NCBI GenBank assembly: GCA_900299185.1
Contig: OMIV01000116.1
Location: 1 to 33,912, forward strand
DNA: 33,912 nt
Source: Planctomycetaceae bacterium
Lineage (GTDB): Bacteria > Planctomycetota > Planctomycetia > Planctomycetales > Planctomycetaceae
Reading direction: 5' to 3'
Shown here: positions 7,913 through 17,057 of the stretch, in pieces
Numbering within the stretch: position 1 is the stretch's first letter
Layout of the letters: each line of letters opens with the position of its first letter
The notes under the pieces: model-generated
The model's input: only the letters and a program-made list of their open reading frames with translations
Told to the model about the DNA's origin: nothing
Databases searched by the model: none
Position numbers and translations under genes: made by a program

Positions 7913-10900
7913 GGAGACATCATTCGACACCGACAGCGTGCCATCACCGGCCAGCGTGGCCTCACTACTCAAGCTGACGAACCCGCCCGAGTTGTTATCG
8001 ACCGGCTGATCAACCACCAAGCCGCCGGCCGCATACACAAAGATCGCGTCGCCAATCGCGTTTCCATCGTTGGTATCGACGAGAGTCAGGCCGTGATGTT
8101 GACTGCCATAGCCCGGCGTTGTGACAGAACCGATGGTGAGCGGGACGTTGTTGTAGAACGAGAGATCTCCGATCTCGGTCTGCGCGGCGATCGTGCTGAT
8201 GGAAGTCAGCAACCACACGTCTTCATCTCCGACACCCTGTTGACCGGAAAAGAATGCGGCACCGGCCGTGATGTCGAGCGACGTTCTCGTGCCGACGGCT
8301 GCCGTTTGAATGGAGCCCGTCGTCGCCAGCAAAGCGATCGTGTTGGTGCCTGAGTTCAGCCCAGTCACAGCGATCGAACTACCGACCACAGTGAGGTCGT
8401 CATGGAAGGTCACGTTCTGGATAGCGACTTGGCCGGCCCCCACTCCCAACGGAGCACCAATCACGATGGCCGAGAAACCGTCACTCAAGCGACCGAGTTC
8501 ACCCGAGCTAAGCAGCAGGCTGCCGACACCATCTCCAATGCCAATTGAAGTGCCGTTGGTGCGAGCGTAGATCGAGAGTTGACCGCTGCTTGAGATCGTC
8601 GCCGCCGCTTCATCCAAGACGATTTGGTCAGACTTCAGGTCGATGTTCCCTTTCGTCGATGTCACGCTGGCGTCCGCAATCACGATCCCGTCCGGCGTAC
8701 CATCTGCCACCACCGCGATAGGTCCAGTCGTCGTTGAAAGCGTTGAGCCATTGTCCGCTCGGAAGCCCGCCACGTTCGTACCGCCCGCAGTCACGGTCAG
8801 CATTCCACTGCCCGAACTGGCGTGCGATGCCAACAGCTCGACGCCCTTGCTCGCAGAGTGACCCGTCAAGCTGAGACTTCCAGTCGATGTTTCAAACATC
8901 GACGTCGTCGCCTTCAGCCCAAGTGTCGTACCAGTGCCTTCGACACTGACGTCATTCGATCCCGATGCCACCTTCGCTGTACTAAGAACGACACCGTCAC
9001 CACTCGCAGTTTGCCCCTGAAGACTGACCGCGCCGGCGTGAGTCGATTCAATCGTGGTGGCGTTGATAATCATCCCAGTCGCGGCAGCGGCGTTCGCCGT
9101 GATCGAGATGTTGGCGTCTAAGGTTGTGATCTTTGAGCCATTCAATTTCGCCGCCGGTCCATCGGCACCCGAACGAGTCGTAGCGGTGATCTGAACCGAA
9201 TCGACACTCTGCAGCGAACTGTCTCCTGTGCTCGTAATCGTCGAGTTGAGAATCGACACGGGTGGAGTACTGACAACTCCATGAGCATCACCGCTCTTGG
9301 CCTGTATCACGATGCCGCCGAATTGCGTTTCGATCTTCGAGTTCGAGACAAAGAACGGCACCACATAGCCGCTGACTGGAGTAACGGAGTTGTTCGCATT
9401 CAGCGTGATGGCTCCCGACTCGGTCGAGAGCGTCGCGTTCGAAATACCGATCGACGTGGCATCAACGGTGATCGTTCCGGTGGAGTTCGTCTTCAATGTG
9501 CTAAGCAACTCAAAGGAGCCCGCCGTGATAACAACGTCGCCGCCGTCCGCATCAATCGGTCCGCTTATCTCAACGGTCGAAGTCGCATTTGCATTGATCG
9601 TCAACCCGCCACTCAAAGTGGTTGGTGTCGACGCGATGACGACTTGATCCTGACCGCTGCCCGACTCGACTCGCACGCTATCGATGCCAGCCGAAGGAAC
9701 TTCAATTTGATGCGACTCATCCCCCGTAGCCCCCGCGATGGCTGTGGTTAAGAAGACGATCGGATCGGCAATCACGAAGTTGCCATTCACAAAGCTGACC
9801 GTCAGATCGTCGCTCGTTGCGAAGTTGATGTCGGTCATGACCAGCGTGCTGCCATCAAGTGACACCTGAGTTTCCACAACCTTTGTCGTGAAGGCATAGC
9901 TGGCGAGCGAGGAATCGAACCCGAACGCATCCGTGCCGATGTAGTAGACGACGTAGTCCGTCCCCGGATCGAGTCCGCTAATCAGGTCCGCATCAGTCAG
10001 CGAATCCGTAATCGTCAGGACGCCTGTGGGATTCGATGTCACTGCCGCCGGAGCAGGCGCCGATGCGTTCGCAGGCAGGACCAAGTAAGCCACCGAGCAG
10101 GGCTCGTCAGACGTCACTCCGAAGTCGAAGGCCCGCAACGCGGGACTCGCCGTCGTCACGGTCAACACCGGCGGAGCGTTATCGATGTAGTAACTTTCCG
10201 AAGCATCGACGAAGCCACTAAAGCCATTGTCTTCCAAGTCCTTGATGTCGCTGGTGCCTTTTATCCCCAGCGACAACGCCCCGTTGGAATCCGGTTCGAC
10301 CAACACCGCCACGTCGTAGCCCACGGTGTTGAGGTCTAGATCCAAGATCGGCAGCACGTTGCCGAACGAGGCCTTCCCGTTCTGAGCCGCCGGTCCAATC
10401 AGACGGAAGTCTGAGGCATCTCCATTGATGACCGGCTCGTTAAACATCACTCGAAAGAGAACAGCATCGTTCGACGTCCGTTGGCTCGTCGGATCAAACC
10501 GTTGAATGCTGCTGATCCGCGGCGCAGATGGATTCACATTGCCCGAATACTGCAAACTCAACGCGACATGCGCGTAAGAGACGCCGCCACCCAGATCCTC
10601 ATAAGTAAAGCTGTTGCTGCCACCATCGTCGGTCTTAACGCTGACGATGCCCTCGGTGCTTCCGAACGTCTCGGAGTTGATCTGCGTCTGATTGGAACCG
10701 GCCACCAGTGGCGCTGCAGCGTTGCTTGCTCCAATGATTGAAAGAGCGAGATCGCTGCTTCCCAGCATGACGCTGGCGGAGGTCAGAGTGGTCGTCAACA
10801 TCGCCCCCACGGGATTCGCTTGATCGACGTTGTGGAATAATTGTGTCAGGTACATGCCATTGGTGTTGGCCGTCCAATTGACCTCAAAGAAGCTCGACGA

Positions 10901-12616
10901 CTCCTGCGTCGCAGACCCCAACGCCAGCAGATACACCGACGTGCGGACGCCCGAAGTCGACGAAGACGCAACCAGCGTCGCGTCGACGCCTCCGAGTTTG
11001 ACCGAGTCCACGTTCACGCCGTCGTTGATGTCGATGACCGTAGCGACGAGCACTCGATTCACTCCGGGTGGCACGACAAAGTCTCCATCGCCGATGCCCG
11101 AATTCCCCAACCCGTATGAACTGCGGACATCTGGAAATGCTGCGACGTAGTTCGGCTCAGCGAGATACTCGAAGGCGCCCAAATCCCCCGCCGCGCCCGT
11201 GACTCGTGGCCCATACCCGCGAGCGTCGCTCGTCAGATCAAAGGTCGACAACGGCGCGAACGAGCCGACATCAATGGCCGGACTGTTGGACTGAAGAGAG
11301 AGAGTGGGCACCGTTCCGCCGTTGTTAGAAAAGTCGAACGGTCCGACCTTCAACAGTGGATCGGTAACTTGAATGTGTTGAGCCGAGCTTGCCGTCAGGC
11401 TGGCTCCATCAAGCGTGCCGACTTGCACGATCAGCGAGTCGAAGTCACCGGCTGTCAGAGTTCCTCCATTTATCTTGTCCGTGACCAGGTCGGTCGTCGA
11501 GACGTTGGACCCGTCGAGTGAGTAAGCCAAGATCGAGTTCGTCACATTGAACTCAGCCGTGCCGTTGTCACCCAGGATGTAAGCCGCACCTTCATCAGCA
11601 AAGTTATTCGCCAACGTCGAGCTCGTGATCGTCACTGTGCCGTTGCGGCTGAAGATCGCTCCGCCATAGCCATGGCCTGGCACGGCAAAAGCACCCGCTC
11701 CACCTTGGGCCGTGTTAAAGGCGAAGGTGGAGTTGATGACGTTCAGCGTGCCTCCATTGTTGAAGATGGCTCCACCCAGCCCCGCACCGCCGCCACCTCC
11801 AAAGCTGCCGTTGCTACCAGCAACGCCATTCACGGCGCTGCCTTGTCCGCCGTTAGGGCTGCCACCATCGCCACCAGTTCCGCTCGTGTTGGAACTCCCG
11901 TTTGCCGTCAGTCCGCCACCGCCACCACCACCGTCGGTGCCAAAGCCTGTGGTCGCTCCACCGTCGCCACCGATCGCTTGGTTGCCACCGAAGTAAGTAT
12001 CGCGAACGGTCAAAGTGCCTTGATTGAAGATGGCTCCACCCAGTCCCGCGCCGCCACCGCCGCCGAGACTGCCGGTTCCACCGTCTCCACCCACGGCTCG
12101 TCCACCCATGAGCGACAACCGTTCGAGCTTCAGCGAGCCAGTCGACAAAACTTGGAAGAAGCGGAAGTCGCTGGCGATGTTGAGCGTCAAACCGTTCTCG
12201 CCCGTGGGGCCCGAGATGGTGATGTTCGAGTCGATCGTGAATGCGGTCGGGCCAGCACCATTCAGTGGCACGGCTTGACCGGGACCAGTCAGCGCGAGAA
12301 TTCGATCTCCGCCTAAGAACAAGCTCGGCAGAAACTCGATGACATCCGCGCCGCTACCCGCGACCGAGCCATCCACCGAGGTGTCGGTTTCTGCGGCTTG
12401 AATGGCCTCGGACAAAGTGACCACGCCATCGATGGCATCGACGTTACTGAGGCTCGTGACGGTGATCGTCGACAGCAGCGATCGATCTTCCAAAGTCTCC
12501 GCCACTCTCAGGAGACGCGACACGATCGGCAGTAATCTGCGTGAAGAGACTCGCGAACAACGTCGGCGAGATACCAGGTTTCGTTTGAGGTTGCTGAGCC
12601 AATGAAACTGAGACAT
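7910..12616 (-). CDS. N-terminal half of giant surface/secreted beta-solenoid protein (LEPR-XLL-like)
   Basis: Residues about 42-48 (LEDRSLL) are a variant of the LEPR-XLL motif found near the N-terminus of giant planctomycete proteins, after a basic stretch and hydrophobic residues that may act as an export signal. A CSLREA-like segment (VVTLSEAIQAAE) opens a right-handed beta-helix with GGAIFN-type repeats and Gly-rich loops (about 170-290), closing near 484 in SPAIDVGS...GDLGAFEY, as in choice-of-anchor Q proteins. Then come an Ig-like part (about 705), a fibronectin-III-like part (about 815-910) and beta-strand repeats to the stop. Function is probably adhesion or envelope surface; no catalytic motif is seen. 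The longest frame starts at 12694, but the ATG at 12616 has AAGAGG about seven bases upstream. Together with the downstream half the intact protein would be about 3200 residues. As it stands it lacks the RTX C-terminus. Confidence 0.8.
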   Translation of the reverse strand: MSQFHWLSNLKRNLVSRRRCSRVSSRRLLPIVSRLLRVAETLEDRSLLSTITVTSLSNVDAIDGVVTLSEAIQAAETDTSVDGSVAGSGADVIEFLPSLFLGGDRILALTGPGQAVPLNGAGPTAFTIDSNITISGPTGENGLTLNIASDFRFFQVLSTGSLKLERLSLMGGRAVGGDGGTGSLGGGGGAGLGGAIFNQGTLTVRDTYFGGNQAIGGDGGATTGFGTDGGGGGGGLTANGSSNTSGTGGDGGSPNGGQGSAVNGVAGSNGSFGGGGGAGLGGAIFNNGGTLNVINSTFAFNTAQGGAGAFAVPGHGYGGAIFSRNGTVTITSSTLANNFADEGAAYILGDNGTAEFNVTNSILAYSLDGSNVSTTDLVTDKINGGTLTAGDFDSLIVQVGTLDGASLTASSAQHIQVTDPLLKVGPFDFSNNGGTVPTLSLQSNSPAIDVGSFAPLSTFDLTSDARGYGPRVTGAAGDLGAFEYLAEPNYVAAFPDVRSSYGLGNSGIGDGDFVVPPGVNRVLVATVIDINDGVNVDSVKLGGVDATLVASSSTSGVRTSVYLLALGSATQESSSFFEVNWTANTNGMYLTQLFHNVDQANPVGAMLTTTLTSASVMLGSSDLALSIIGASNAAAPLVAGSNQTQINSETFGSTEGIVSVKTDDGGSNSFTYEDLGGGVSYAHVALSLQYSGNVNPSAPRISSIQRFDPTSQRTSNDAVLFRVMFNEPVINGDASDFRLIGPAAQNGKASFGNVLPILDLDLNTVGYDVAVLVEPDSNGALSLGIKGTSDIKDLEDNGFSGFVDASESYYIDNAPPVLTVTTASPALRAFDFGVTSDEPCSVAYLVLPANASAPAPAAVTSNPTGVLTITDSLTDADLISGLDPGTDYVVYYIGTDAFGFDSSLASYAFTTKVVETQVSLDGSTLVMTDINFATSDDLTVSFVNGNFVIADPIVFLTTAIAGATGDESHQIEVPSAGIDSVRVESGSGQDQVVIASTPTTLSGGLTINANATSTVEISGPIDADGGDVVITAGSFELLSTLKTNSTGTITVDATSIGISNATLSTESGAITLNANNSVTPVSGYVVPFFVSNSKIETQFGGIVIQAKSGDAHGVVSTPPVSILNSTITSTGDSSLQSVDSVQITATTRSGADGPAAKLNGSKITTLDANISITANAAAATGMIINATTIESTHAGAVSLQGQTASGDGVVLSTAKVASGSNDVSVEGTGTTLGLKATTSMFETSTGSLSLTGHSASKGVELLASHASSGSGMLTVTAGGTNVAGFRADNGSTLSTTTGPIAVVADGTPDGIVIADASVTSTKGNIDLKSDQIVLDEAAATISSSGQLSIYARTNGTSIGIGDGVGSLLLSSGELGRLSDGFSAIVIGAPLGVGAGQVAIQNVTFHDDLTVVGSSIAVTGLNSGTNTIALLATTGSIQTAAVGTRTSLDITAGAAFFSGQQGVGDEDVWLLTSISTIAAQTEIGDLSFYNNVPLTIGSVTTPGYGSQHHGLTLVDTNDGNAIGDAIFVYAAGGLVVDQPVDNNSGGFVSLSSEATLAGDGTLSVSNDVS

Positions 12617-12789
12617 GGGAAGCCTCTTGAGAACGACGTTCAGCGCGGTCAATTCGCCGCGATTCCGGCCATTCTGCCCAGAGGCATTCAGCATTCGGCG
12701 AGGAATCAGCTCGAGCCACCGACATGGCGGACTCGACAGTCCTCAAACAACGCACGTAGCAATCAGCTAAACCAAGACGTCGAACGATA

Positions 12790-12825
12790 CCCTCCCTGAC
12801 CTCAGCTTTTTGCCAGTCGGGAGGG
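12790..12825 (-). terminator. Hairpin downstream of the sugar-isomerase-like gene
   Basis: CCCTCCCTGAC (12790-12800) pairs with GTCGGGAGGG (12816-12825) with one bulged base, making a strong GC-rich stem about 40 nt past the isomerase-like stop on the minus strand. There is no clear U-run after it in that direction, so termination is inferred from position and stem strength. It also lies upstream of the giant gene, whose promoter should sit in the remaining 12617-12789. Confidence 0.4.
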
Positions 12826-12862
12826 AGCACAACGAGGACCCAGAGAGCCTCGCCGGCACTTG

Positions 12863-13816
12863 CTATCCGAAGGCTTTCTGCACGACGGCCTTCATCTTTT
12901 CCAGACCCGTTTTCACGACAAGCTCGGCATCCTGAGCCCAATAGTCAGGGTTGAAGAGTTCCAGCGACAACATCCCCTTGAAGCCATTGGACGCCAGGCC
13001 GCGCAGCACGTCTGTAATCGGCGCGACACCGTCGCCGGGATAGACGCGGTTCTTGTCCGCGATCATCGCTCGCGGCAGATCAGCGGGATAATCGTTGACG
13101 GGGAAGCAATGCATACTGACGCCCGACATCAGCTTGAGTCCGGCGAACTCGGACCCGCCTTTGTAGAGGTGATAGATGTCCGGCAGGATGCAGGCATCGG
13201 GATGCTGAGCCTCGATCGCCACGAGCGAAGTCTCGCCCAATCGCGAAAGGCACTTTGAAAAGCCCCACACTTCAACTTGCGGAATGACGCCGATCGAACG
13301 ACCGACTTCGAGCAGCGCGCGATAACGACTCGCCGCTTGCATCAAGTTGAGGTCCGCTCGATCCGTCGCTCCTGCTGGCGGAGCAGCGATATGCGTCCCG
13401 CCGATTTGAGCGACCATGTCCATGTCACGCTTCGCCTGCTCAAGACCGGCAGCCCGCTTCTGATCGTCATCGACGATCCAATTGGCAAAGCCGATGGCGC
13501 TATAGACCTGCAAGCCGCTGTCCTTAATCCGCTTGCCCAAGTCCTTGAGGCTGCCGCCTTCTTTGACATAGGTCTCCAGCTGATTCATCCACGGTTCGAT
13601 GCCGTCGTACCCCGCCTTCGCCGCGAGTTCGACATCCTTAACGATGCCCAGCTTCTGCCCGCGAATGGTGCTCGTATTGAGTCCGAACTTGAACCGCGCC
13701 GTCGGAGTAGTCGGCTTCGGATCGGCAGCAGTCACGACATTGGGCAAGCTCAACGCCGCCGTTGCAGTCGTAGCTGCCGTGACAATGAAACCTCGACGAG
13801 AAGCAGTAGCTGTCAT
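12863..13816 (-). CDS. Tat-exported sugar phosphate isomerase/epimerase-like TIM-barrel protein
   Basis: The 317-residue product begins MTATASRRGFIVTAAT, a twin-arginine signal (SRRGFI) followed by an Ala/Thr-rich hydrophobic stretch and a likely signal-peptidase site near VVTAAD. The mature part is an AP endonuclease 2/xylose-isomerase-like TIM barrel: FGLNTSTIRG, then AAKAGYDGIEPW, GGTHIAAPP, PQVEVWGFSK, ILPDIYHLYKGG, YPGDGVAPI and GMLSLELFNPDYW. Glu and His/Asp residues in those strands normally hold a divalent metal. Such proteins are numerous in planctomycetes and most have no proven substrate; a periplasmic sugar isomerase/epimerase role is inferred. The longest frame starts at TTG 13867, but that extension runs into a repeat element; the ATG at 13816 has AGGA upstream and starts the Tat signal cleanly. 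Confidence 0.85.
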   Translation of the reverse strand: MTATASRRGFIVTAATTATAALSLPNVVTAADPKPTTPTARFKFGLNTSTIRGQKLGIVKDVELAAKAGYDGIEPWMNQLETYVKEGGSLKDLGKRIKDSGLQVYSAIGFANWIVDDDQKRAAGLEQAKRDMDMVAQIGGTHIAAPPAGATDRADLNLMQAASRYRALLEVGRSIGVIPQVEVWGFSKCLSRLGETSLVAIEAQHPDACILPDIYHLYKGGSEFAGLKLMSGVSMHCFPVNDYPADLPRAMIADKNRVYPGDGVAPITDVLRGLASNGFKGMLSLELFNPDYWAQDAELVVKTGLEKMKAVVQKAFG

Positions 13817-13834
13817 GAATTCGGCTTTCCTAAA

Positions 13835-14184
13835 CCTGGAGTGCTCCGGCTCGACGGAGCCCTCCAACTCAGCGGCACATTGGCGGCTTAGTAAGAGCCG
13901 CTACACCGTCAGAAATAAAAACGCAGGGACAAGAACACTACGAGGACCGTAACGCTGTCTTCATCGTAGGCGATTGGGGTGGCACGTCCTGACCAAAGGA
14001 AAGGGCGTGGCTTAAGTGCGACCACGCCCTTCGCGTACTCAGGGTGTGCCAACCAAGCGTCAGCAAGTCGTGCTCGACATTACCGAAAACACTACGAGGA
14101 CCGACTTTGGCGACAAGCTTGGCTCGTCGTTGGAAGTCGGTCCCCGCTGAATCGGAGGGCTCCGTCAAGCCGGAGCACTCCAGG
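13835..14184. repeat. 350-bp element with 41-bp terminal inverted repeats (MITE/BIME-like)
   Basis: The left end 13835-13875 (starting CCTGGAGTGCTCCGGC) and right end 14144-14184 (ending GCCGGAGCACTCCAGG) are inverted copies: 38 of 41 positions match, and the outer 31 differ at one. Each arm also folds on itself (GCTCCG...CGGAGC). Inside lie a 16-bp direct repeat (AACACTACGAGGACCG at 13934-13949 and 14088-14103) and, between the two copies, a 78-bp palindrome. No open frame of note is present and no target duplication is evident. It fills the gap between the malate dehydrogenase stop and the isomerase-like start, both on the minus strand. Confidence 0.75.
13977..14054. repeat. Palindromic repeat, copy 1
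   Basis: A 78-bp imperfect palindrome. Outer arms GGGTGGCACGTCCTGA and TCAGGGTGTGCCAACC pair at 13 of 16 positions; inner arms AAGGGCGTGG and CCACGCCCTT pair perfectly. A second copy lies at 24293-24374. As RNA it would form a long two-part hairpin in either orientation, so it could act as a bidirectional terminator or an mRNA end-stabiliser. It is nested in the 350-bp element. Confidence 0.75.
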
Positions 14185-14186
14185 AA

Positions 14187-15179
14187 TTACTTAGGCAGCA
14201 ACTCTTTCACCGTCTCGCGCTCGGTGCGGAGTTCGGCGATCGTCTTCGCGATCTTGTCCTTAGCGAAGTCGTTGTGCGTCTGGCCTTGGACGATCTTCCA
14301 AGTCTTGCCGTCGCTGGTCAGCGGGAAGCTCGAAATCAAACCGGCATCAACGCCATAGCTGCCGTCGCTGCAAACAGCGGCGCTGAAGCTCTTGCCAGCC
14401 GCCGTCGGGAACCACACATCGCGGATGTTGTCGATGATGGCGTTCGCAGCCGAGGCCGCGCTCGATGCACCGCGAGCCTTGATGACTGCCGCACCGCGCT
14501 TCTGCACGACGTCGATGAAGGTGTTCTGCAACCAGTCAGAGTCGGTGATGACTTCGGTCACTGGCTTGCCATTGATCTGAGCGTTGTAGAAGTCGGGATA
14601 CTGAGTCGCCGAGTGGTTGCCCCAGATGTTGGCGTTGGTGACCGCAGCCACTCCCACACCGGCCTTCTGAGCCAACTGCGAGACGGCTCGGTTCTGATCC
14701 AAACGGGTCATCGCGTACCAACGATCGCGAGGCACGTCAGGAGCGTTCGACATCGCAATGAGGCAGTTTGTATTACAGGGATTGCCGATGACGATGACTC
14801 GCACGTCCGAGTTCGCAGCCTTTTGAATCGCCTTGCCGGTGCTAGTGAAGATCGGGCCGTTGATGCGAATGAGGTCGGCTCGTTCCATGCCGTCCTTACG
14901 CGGGATGCTGCCGACACAGAGCACCAGATTGGCGTCCTTAAAGCCGGCTTCGAGATTGTTGTTGTCCGCTTTGACAACGCCTGCGAGCGTGGGGAATGCG
15001 CAATCATCCAACTCCATGTGAACGCCGTCGAGAGCACCCATCGCCTGAGGCAGCTCGATCAACTGCATGATCACCGGCTGATCGGGACCGAACACCGCGC
15101 CTGAGGCAATGCGGAAGGTCAACGCGTAACCAATCTGACCGGCGGCACCGGTCACAGCGACTCGAATCGGGGCTTTCAT
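14187..15179 (-). CDS. mdh: Malate dehydrogenase (NAD-dependent)
   Basis: The enzyme interconverts malate and oxaloacetate with NAD(H) in the TCA cycle, in the cytosol. The 330-residue product starts [28 protein letters not shown] (residues 10-17) is the dinucleotide-binding loop of the cytosolic-type (about 330 aa) malate dehydrogenases. [11 protein letters not shown], the substrate-binding segment MTRLDQNRA and the catalytic-His segment [11 protein letters not shown] are all present, so the active site looks intact. The reading frame stays open back to 15401, but ATG 15179 has AGGAG about nine bases upstream and the extension has no family match. About 200 nt separate it from the upstream membrane heme protein on the same strand, so an own promoter is likely. 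Its stop lies three bases from the 350-bp repeat element, which may serve as its 3' end. Confidence 0.94.
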   Translation of the reverse strand: MKAPIRVAVTGAAGQIGYALTFRIASGAVFGPDQPVIMQLIELPQAMGALDGVHMELDDCAFPTLAGVVKADNNNLEAGFKDANLVLCVGSIPRKDGMERADLIRINGPIFTSTGKAIQKAANSDVRVIVIGNPCNTNCLIAMSNAPDVPRDRWYAMTRLDQNRAVSQLAQKAGVGVAAVTNANIWGNHSATQYPDFYNAQINGKPVTEVITDSDWLQNTFIDVVQKRGAAVIKARGASSAASAANAIIDNIRDVWFPTAAGKSFSAAVCSDGSYGVDAGLISSFPLTSDGKTWKIVQGQTHNDFAKDKIAKTIAELRTERETVKELLPK

Positions 15180-15378
15180 TCGTACTCGTCTCCTGAGAAA
15201 TCGGAAGTGTGGGAAGCCAAAGTATCGGATCGATCTCGAACCCTGAGATCGCGGGAGTCGTCCCAGCGATCGAAGCGTTGCCGAACGGTTCATCAACCTC
15301 AGAGAACGCTTCGAACCCAGCGAAAGGGGCGGGATGGTAGTCAGCGATTTTGAGCCCTGCCAGCAGCCTCGATAGCAC

Positions 15379-16572
15379 TTACTTGCGACGCCGCAGCTCA
15401 TAAGAAAACGCCCCGAGCAACTGCCCGCGTTTCACCGAGTGGCATTCGAGACAGGACTTACTCGCCCGCAATGCCCCCATCATCAACAGGACGCCCCGGT
15501 CTTCATGGAAGACGAGATCTTCGTCGTGCCACAGCTTGGCCAAACTCTGTTGCTCGAAGTCATGCAGCTCCCGAGTCGGCACTGCCTGCAGCTTTTCAAT
15601 CTGAGGCAACTCTTTCGAGACGTAGACGCGAGCCTCTTTGAACTTCAGCAAGCTCACCAATTCCAATCGGACAATCTCCCAGCGATGGCCGTGAGCATCA
15701 GGTTCGACGGGTTCGGGATCGCGGGCAAAGCGGTGCTTAAGAAAACCGGCCGCTTGCTGCTTGCCCGCGACATACCCCACCGTCGAATCAGGCACGAACT
15801 TAAAGGCATCAGTGGAGTAATAAACTCGGCGAGCAAGCGGCTCGATTGAAGGCTCTTCACCCTGGCGTTGATCGTCTTCTGCTGTAACCGGTTCGGCATT
15901 GCGAATGGTTTGCCCATCCAACACCACGAAGCTCTCGCTCTCCTGAGAAGGCAGTGGTGACAGCGGTTCGAGATTCGTCGGCGTCAAGTCTTCTTTTCGG
16001 ACACCGAATGCGGAAATCATGCGTCCGACACCCAAGCCAGCAGCTTCAACGAAGGCACGCACTTCGTCTTGATGAAGACTACTCAGCTCATATTGGCGAG
16101 CATCGAACGCAAGATTCTTTCGTTCCTGCAACTCCAAATCGCGGAGCACTGCCGGCGATACATCCATCAGATCGACATATGCGCGAGCAAATACGGATTG
16201 CGGATCTGCAGTCGTCTGGGCCTCGAATGCCAATCGCTCAGTGAGCGACTCAATTGGGAACTCACGCCGCAATTGATGCCGCACCGATAAGACTCGAATG
16301 CCCGGTACCAGGAAGTATGCCGTCACCAACAACGTCAGCGTCGCGACAACAACCACTCGCCTTCGACGGCTCCATGAACTCGGTGTCACGACAAGAGCGA
16401 TCGTGAGCACCACCGTTAGCGCAAACGTCAATTCCGACAGCACGCGGATAAAGAGGATGCCAAAGGTCATTCCGATGAGACCGAACCACGAACGATTCTT
16501 GCGTTCGCCCAAGCTGATAAAGGCGGCCACGAGCACGAGCGGAAAAAGGAGGCAGATGGCTAACTCGAACAT
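15379..16572 (-). CDS. Membrane protein with a single CxxCH c-type heme motif (DUF3365/Tll0287-like C-terminus)
   Basis: The 397-residue product has hydrophobic segments at about 2-20, 30-62 (one long or two short) and 73-91, then a soluble region of about 300 residues that probably faces the periplasm. The C-terminus reads [21 protein letters not shown]: Cys374, Cys377 and His378 form one CxxCH, the covalent heme c attachment site. The preceding [15 protein letters not shown] and following GAFSYEL resemble single-heme sensor-type domains (DUF3365/Tll0287-like). Heme binding is well supported by the motif; electron transfer versus redox or gas sensing cannot be told apart. Methionine or a second His as the distal ligand is not obvious. 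The downstream gene is mdh, 199 nt away. Confidence 0.7.
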   Translation of the reverse strand: MFELAICLLFPLVLVAAFISLGERKNRSWFGLIGMTFGILFIRVLSELTFALTVVLTIALVVTPSSWSRRRRVVVVATLTLLVTAYFLVPGIRVLSVRHQLRREFPIESLTERLAFEAQTTADPQSVFARAYVDLMDVSPAVLRDLELQERKNLAFDARQYELSSLHQDEVRAFVEAAGLGVGRMISAFGVRKEDLTPTNLEPLSPLPSQESESFVVLDGQTIRNAEPVTAEDDQRQGEEPSIEPLARRVYYSTDAFKFVPDSTVGYVAGKQQAAGFLKHRFARDPEPVEPDAHGHRWEIVRLELVSLLKFKEARVYVSKELPQIEKLQAVPTRELHDFEQQSLAKLWHDEDLVFHEDRGVLLMMGALRASKSCLECHSVKRGQLLGAFSYELRRRK

Positions 16573-17057
16573 GTTGGCCCTTCTTCAAGATTTGGTAGCC
16601 ACGGTCTAGTTCGTCTCATCTCACTAACAGCGGAAGAATCGTTACTCGCTAAACAGCGTGCGGTCCATCGAGTTATCTCTCAACGTTGAGGAACGAAGTA
16701 AGAAGCTCAATCACAACAACTCCTCTGTTAGCCTTTCACTCTGTTACCTCGGTTTGCTCCTGTTCCAAGTCTTCATGAAAACGATTGGAACAGAAGGCAA
16801 CAGAGGGAACGGAGAAAGACACAAACCGTGAAGCAGCGCACTCAATAGATCACGGAGTGCCGTTGAGATGACTCGCGCCGACATCGCTCATTTGCCACCA
16901 TGGAAGTCCGACGGTTGAGCAGTCTGCGGCTTCGGAGTAATCCGCAGGCTGAAGTCATCTGAAACCCGCTCGTTACTTGCGATCGTTCAGCCGACTTCGC
17001 TGAAGTGCCACTCATCTTTCAAGCCGCTGCTCTAAAGCTCACACGTTGGAATCCAGC
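16573..17057. other. Divergent intergenic region, no gene
   Basis: About 485 bases lie between the heme membrane protein (minus) and the ceramidase-like gene (plus), both transcribed away from it. It holds an imperfect 30-bp inverted repeat at 16739-16814 and a small hairpin near 16921-16946 (CTGCGG...CCGCAG). I see no convincing small gene, tRNA or consensus promoter. Confidence 0.4.
16739..16814. repeat. Imperfect 30-bp inverted repeat with a 16-nt loop
   Basis: Left arm 16739-16768 ends in TCCTGTTCCAA and right arm 16785-16814 starts TTGGAACAGA. Twenty-four of 30 positions are complementary. The arms contain repeated CTCTGTT/CCTGTT words, the look of a degenerate dispersed intergenic palindrome. 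No U-run follows on either strand. Confidence 0.6.

Noticed and set aside
11672-12316. 214-codon plus-strand frame opposite the Gly-rich helix repeats
   Set aside because: Its Ala/Thr/Ser-rich sequence is the complement of GGxG coding DNA; no motif or ribosome binding site.
2999-12616. Frameshift as the cause of the split giant gene
   Set aside because: The two halves share one frame, so a single stop substitution is needed, not an indel.
13977-14054. CRISPR-like or tRNA-like structure for the palindromic repeat
   Set aside because: Only two distant copies, no spacers, and no cloverleaf or anticodon arm; it is a simple long palindrome.
14274-15104. 276-codon plus-strand frame across mdh
   Set aside because: It lies wholly opposite a well-supported malate dehydrogenase and has no family features.
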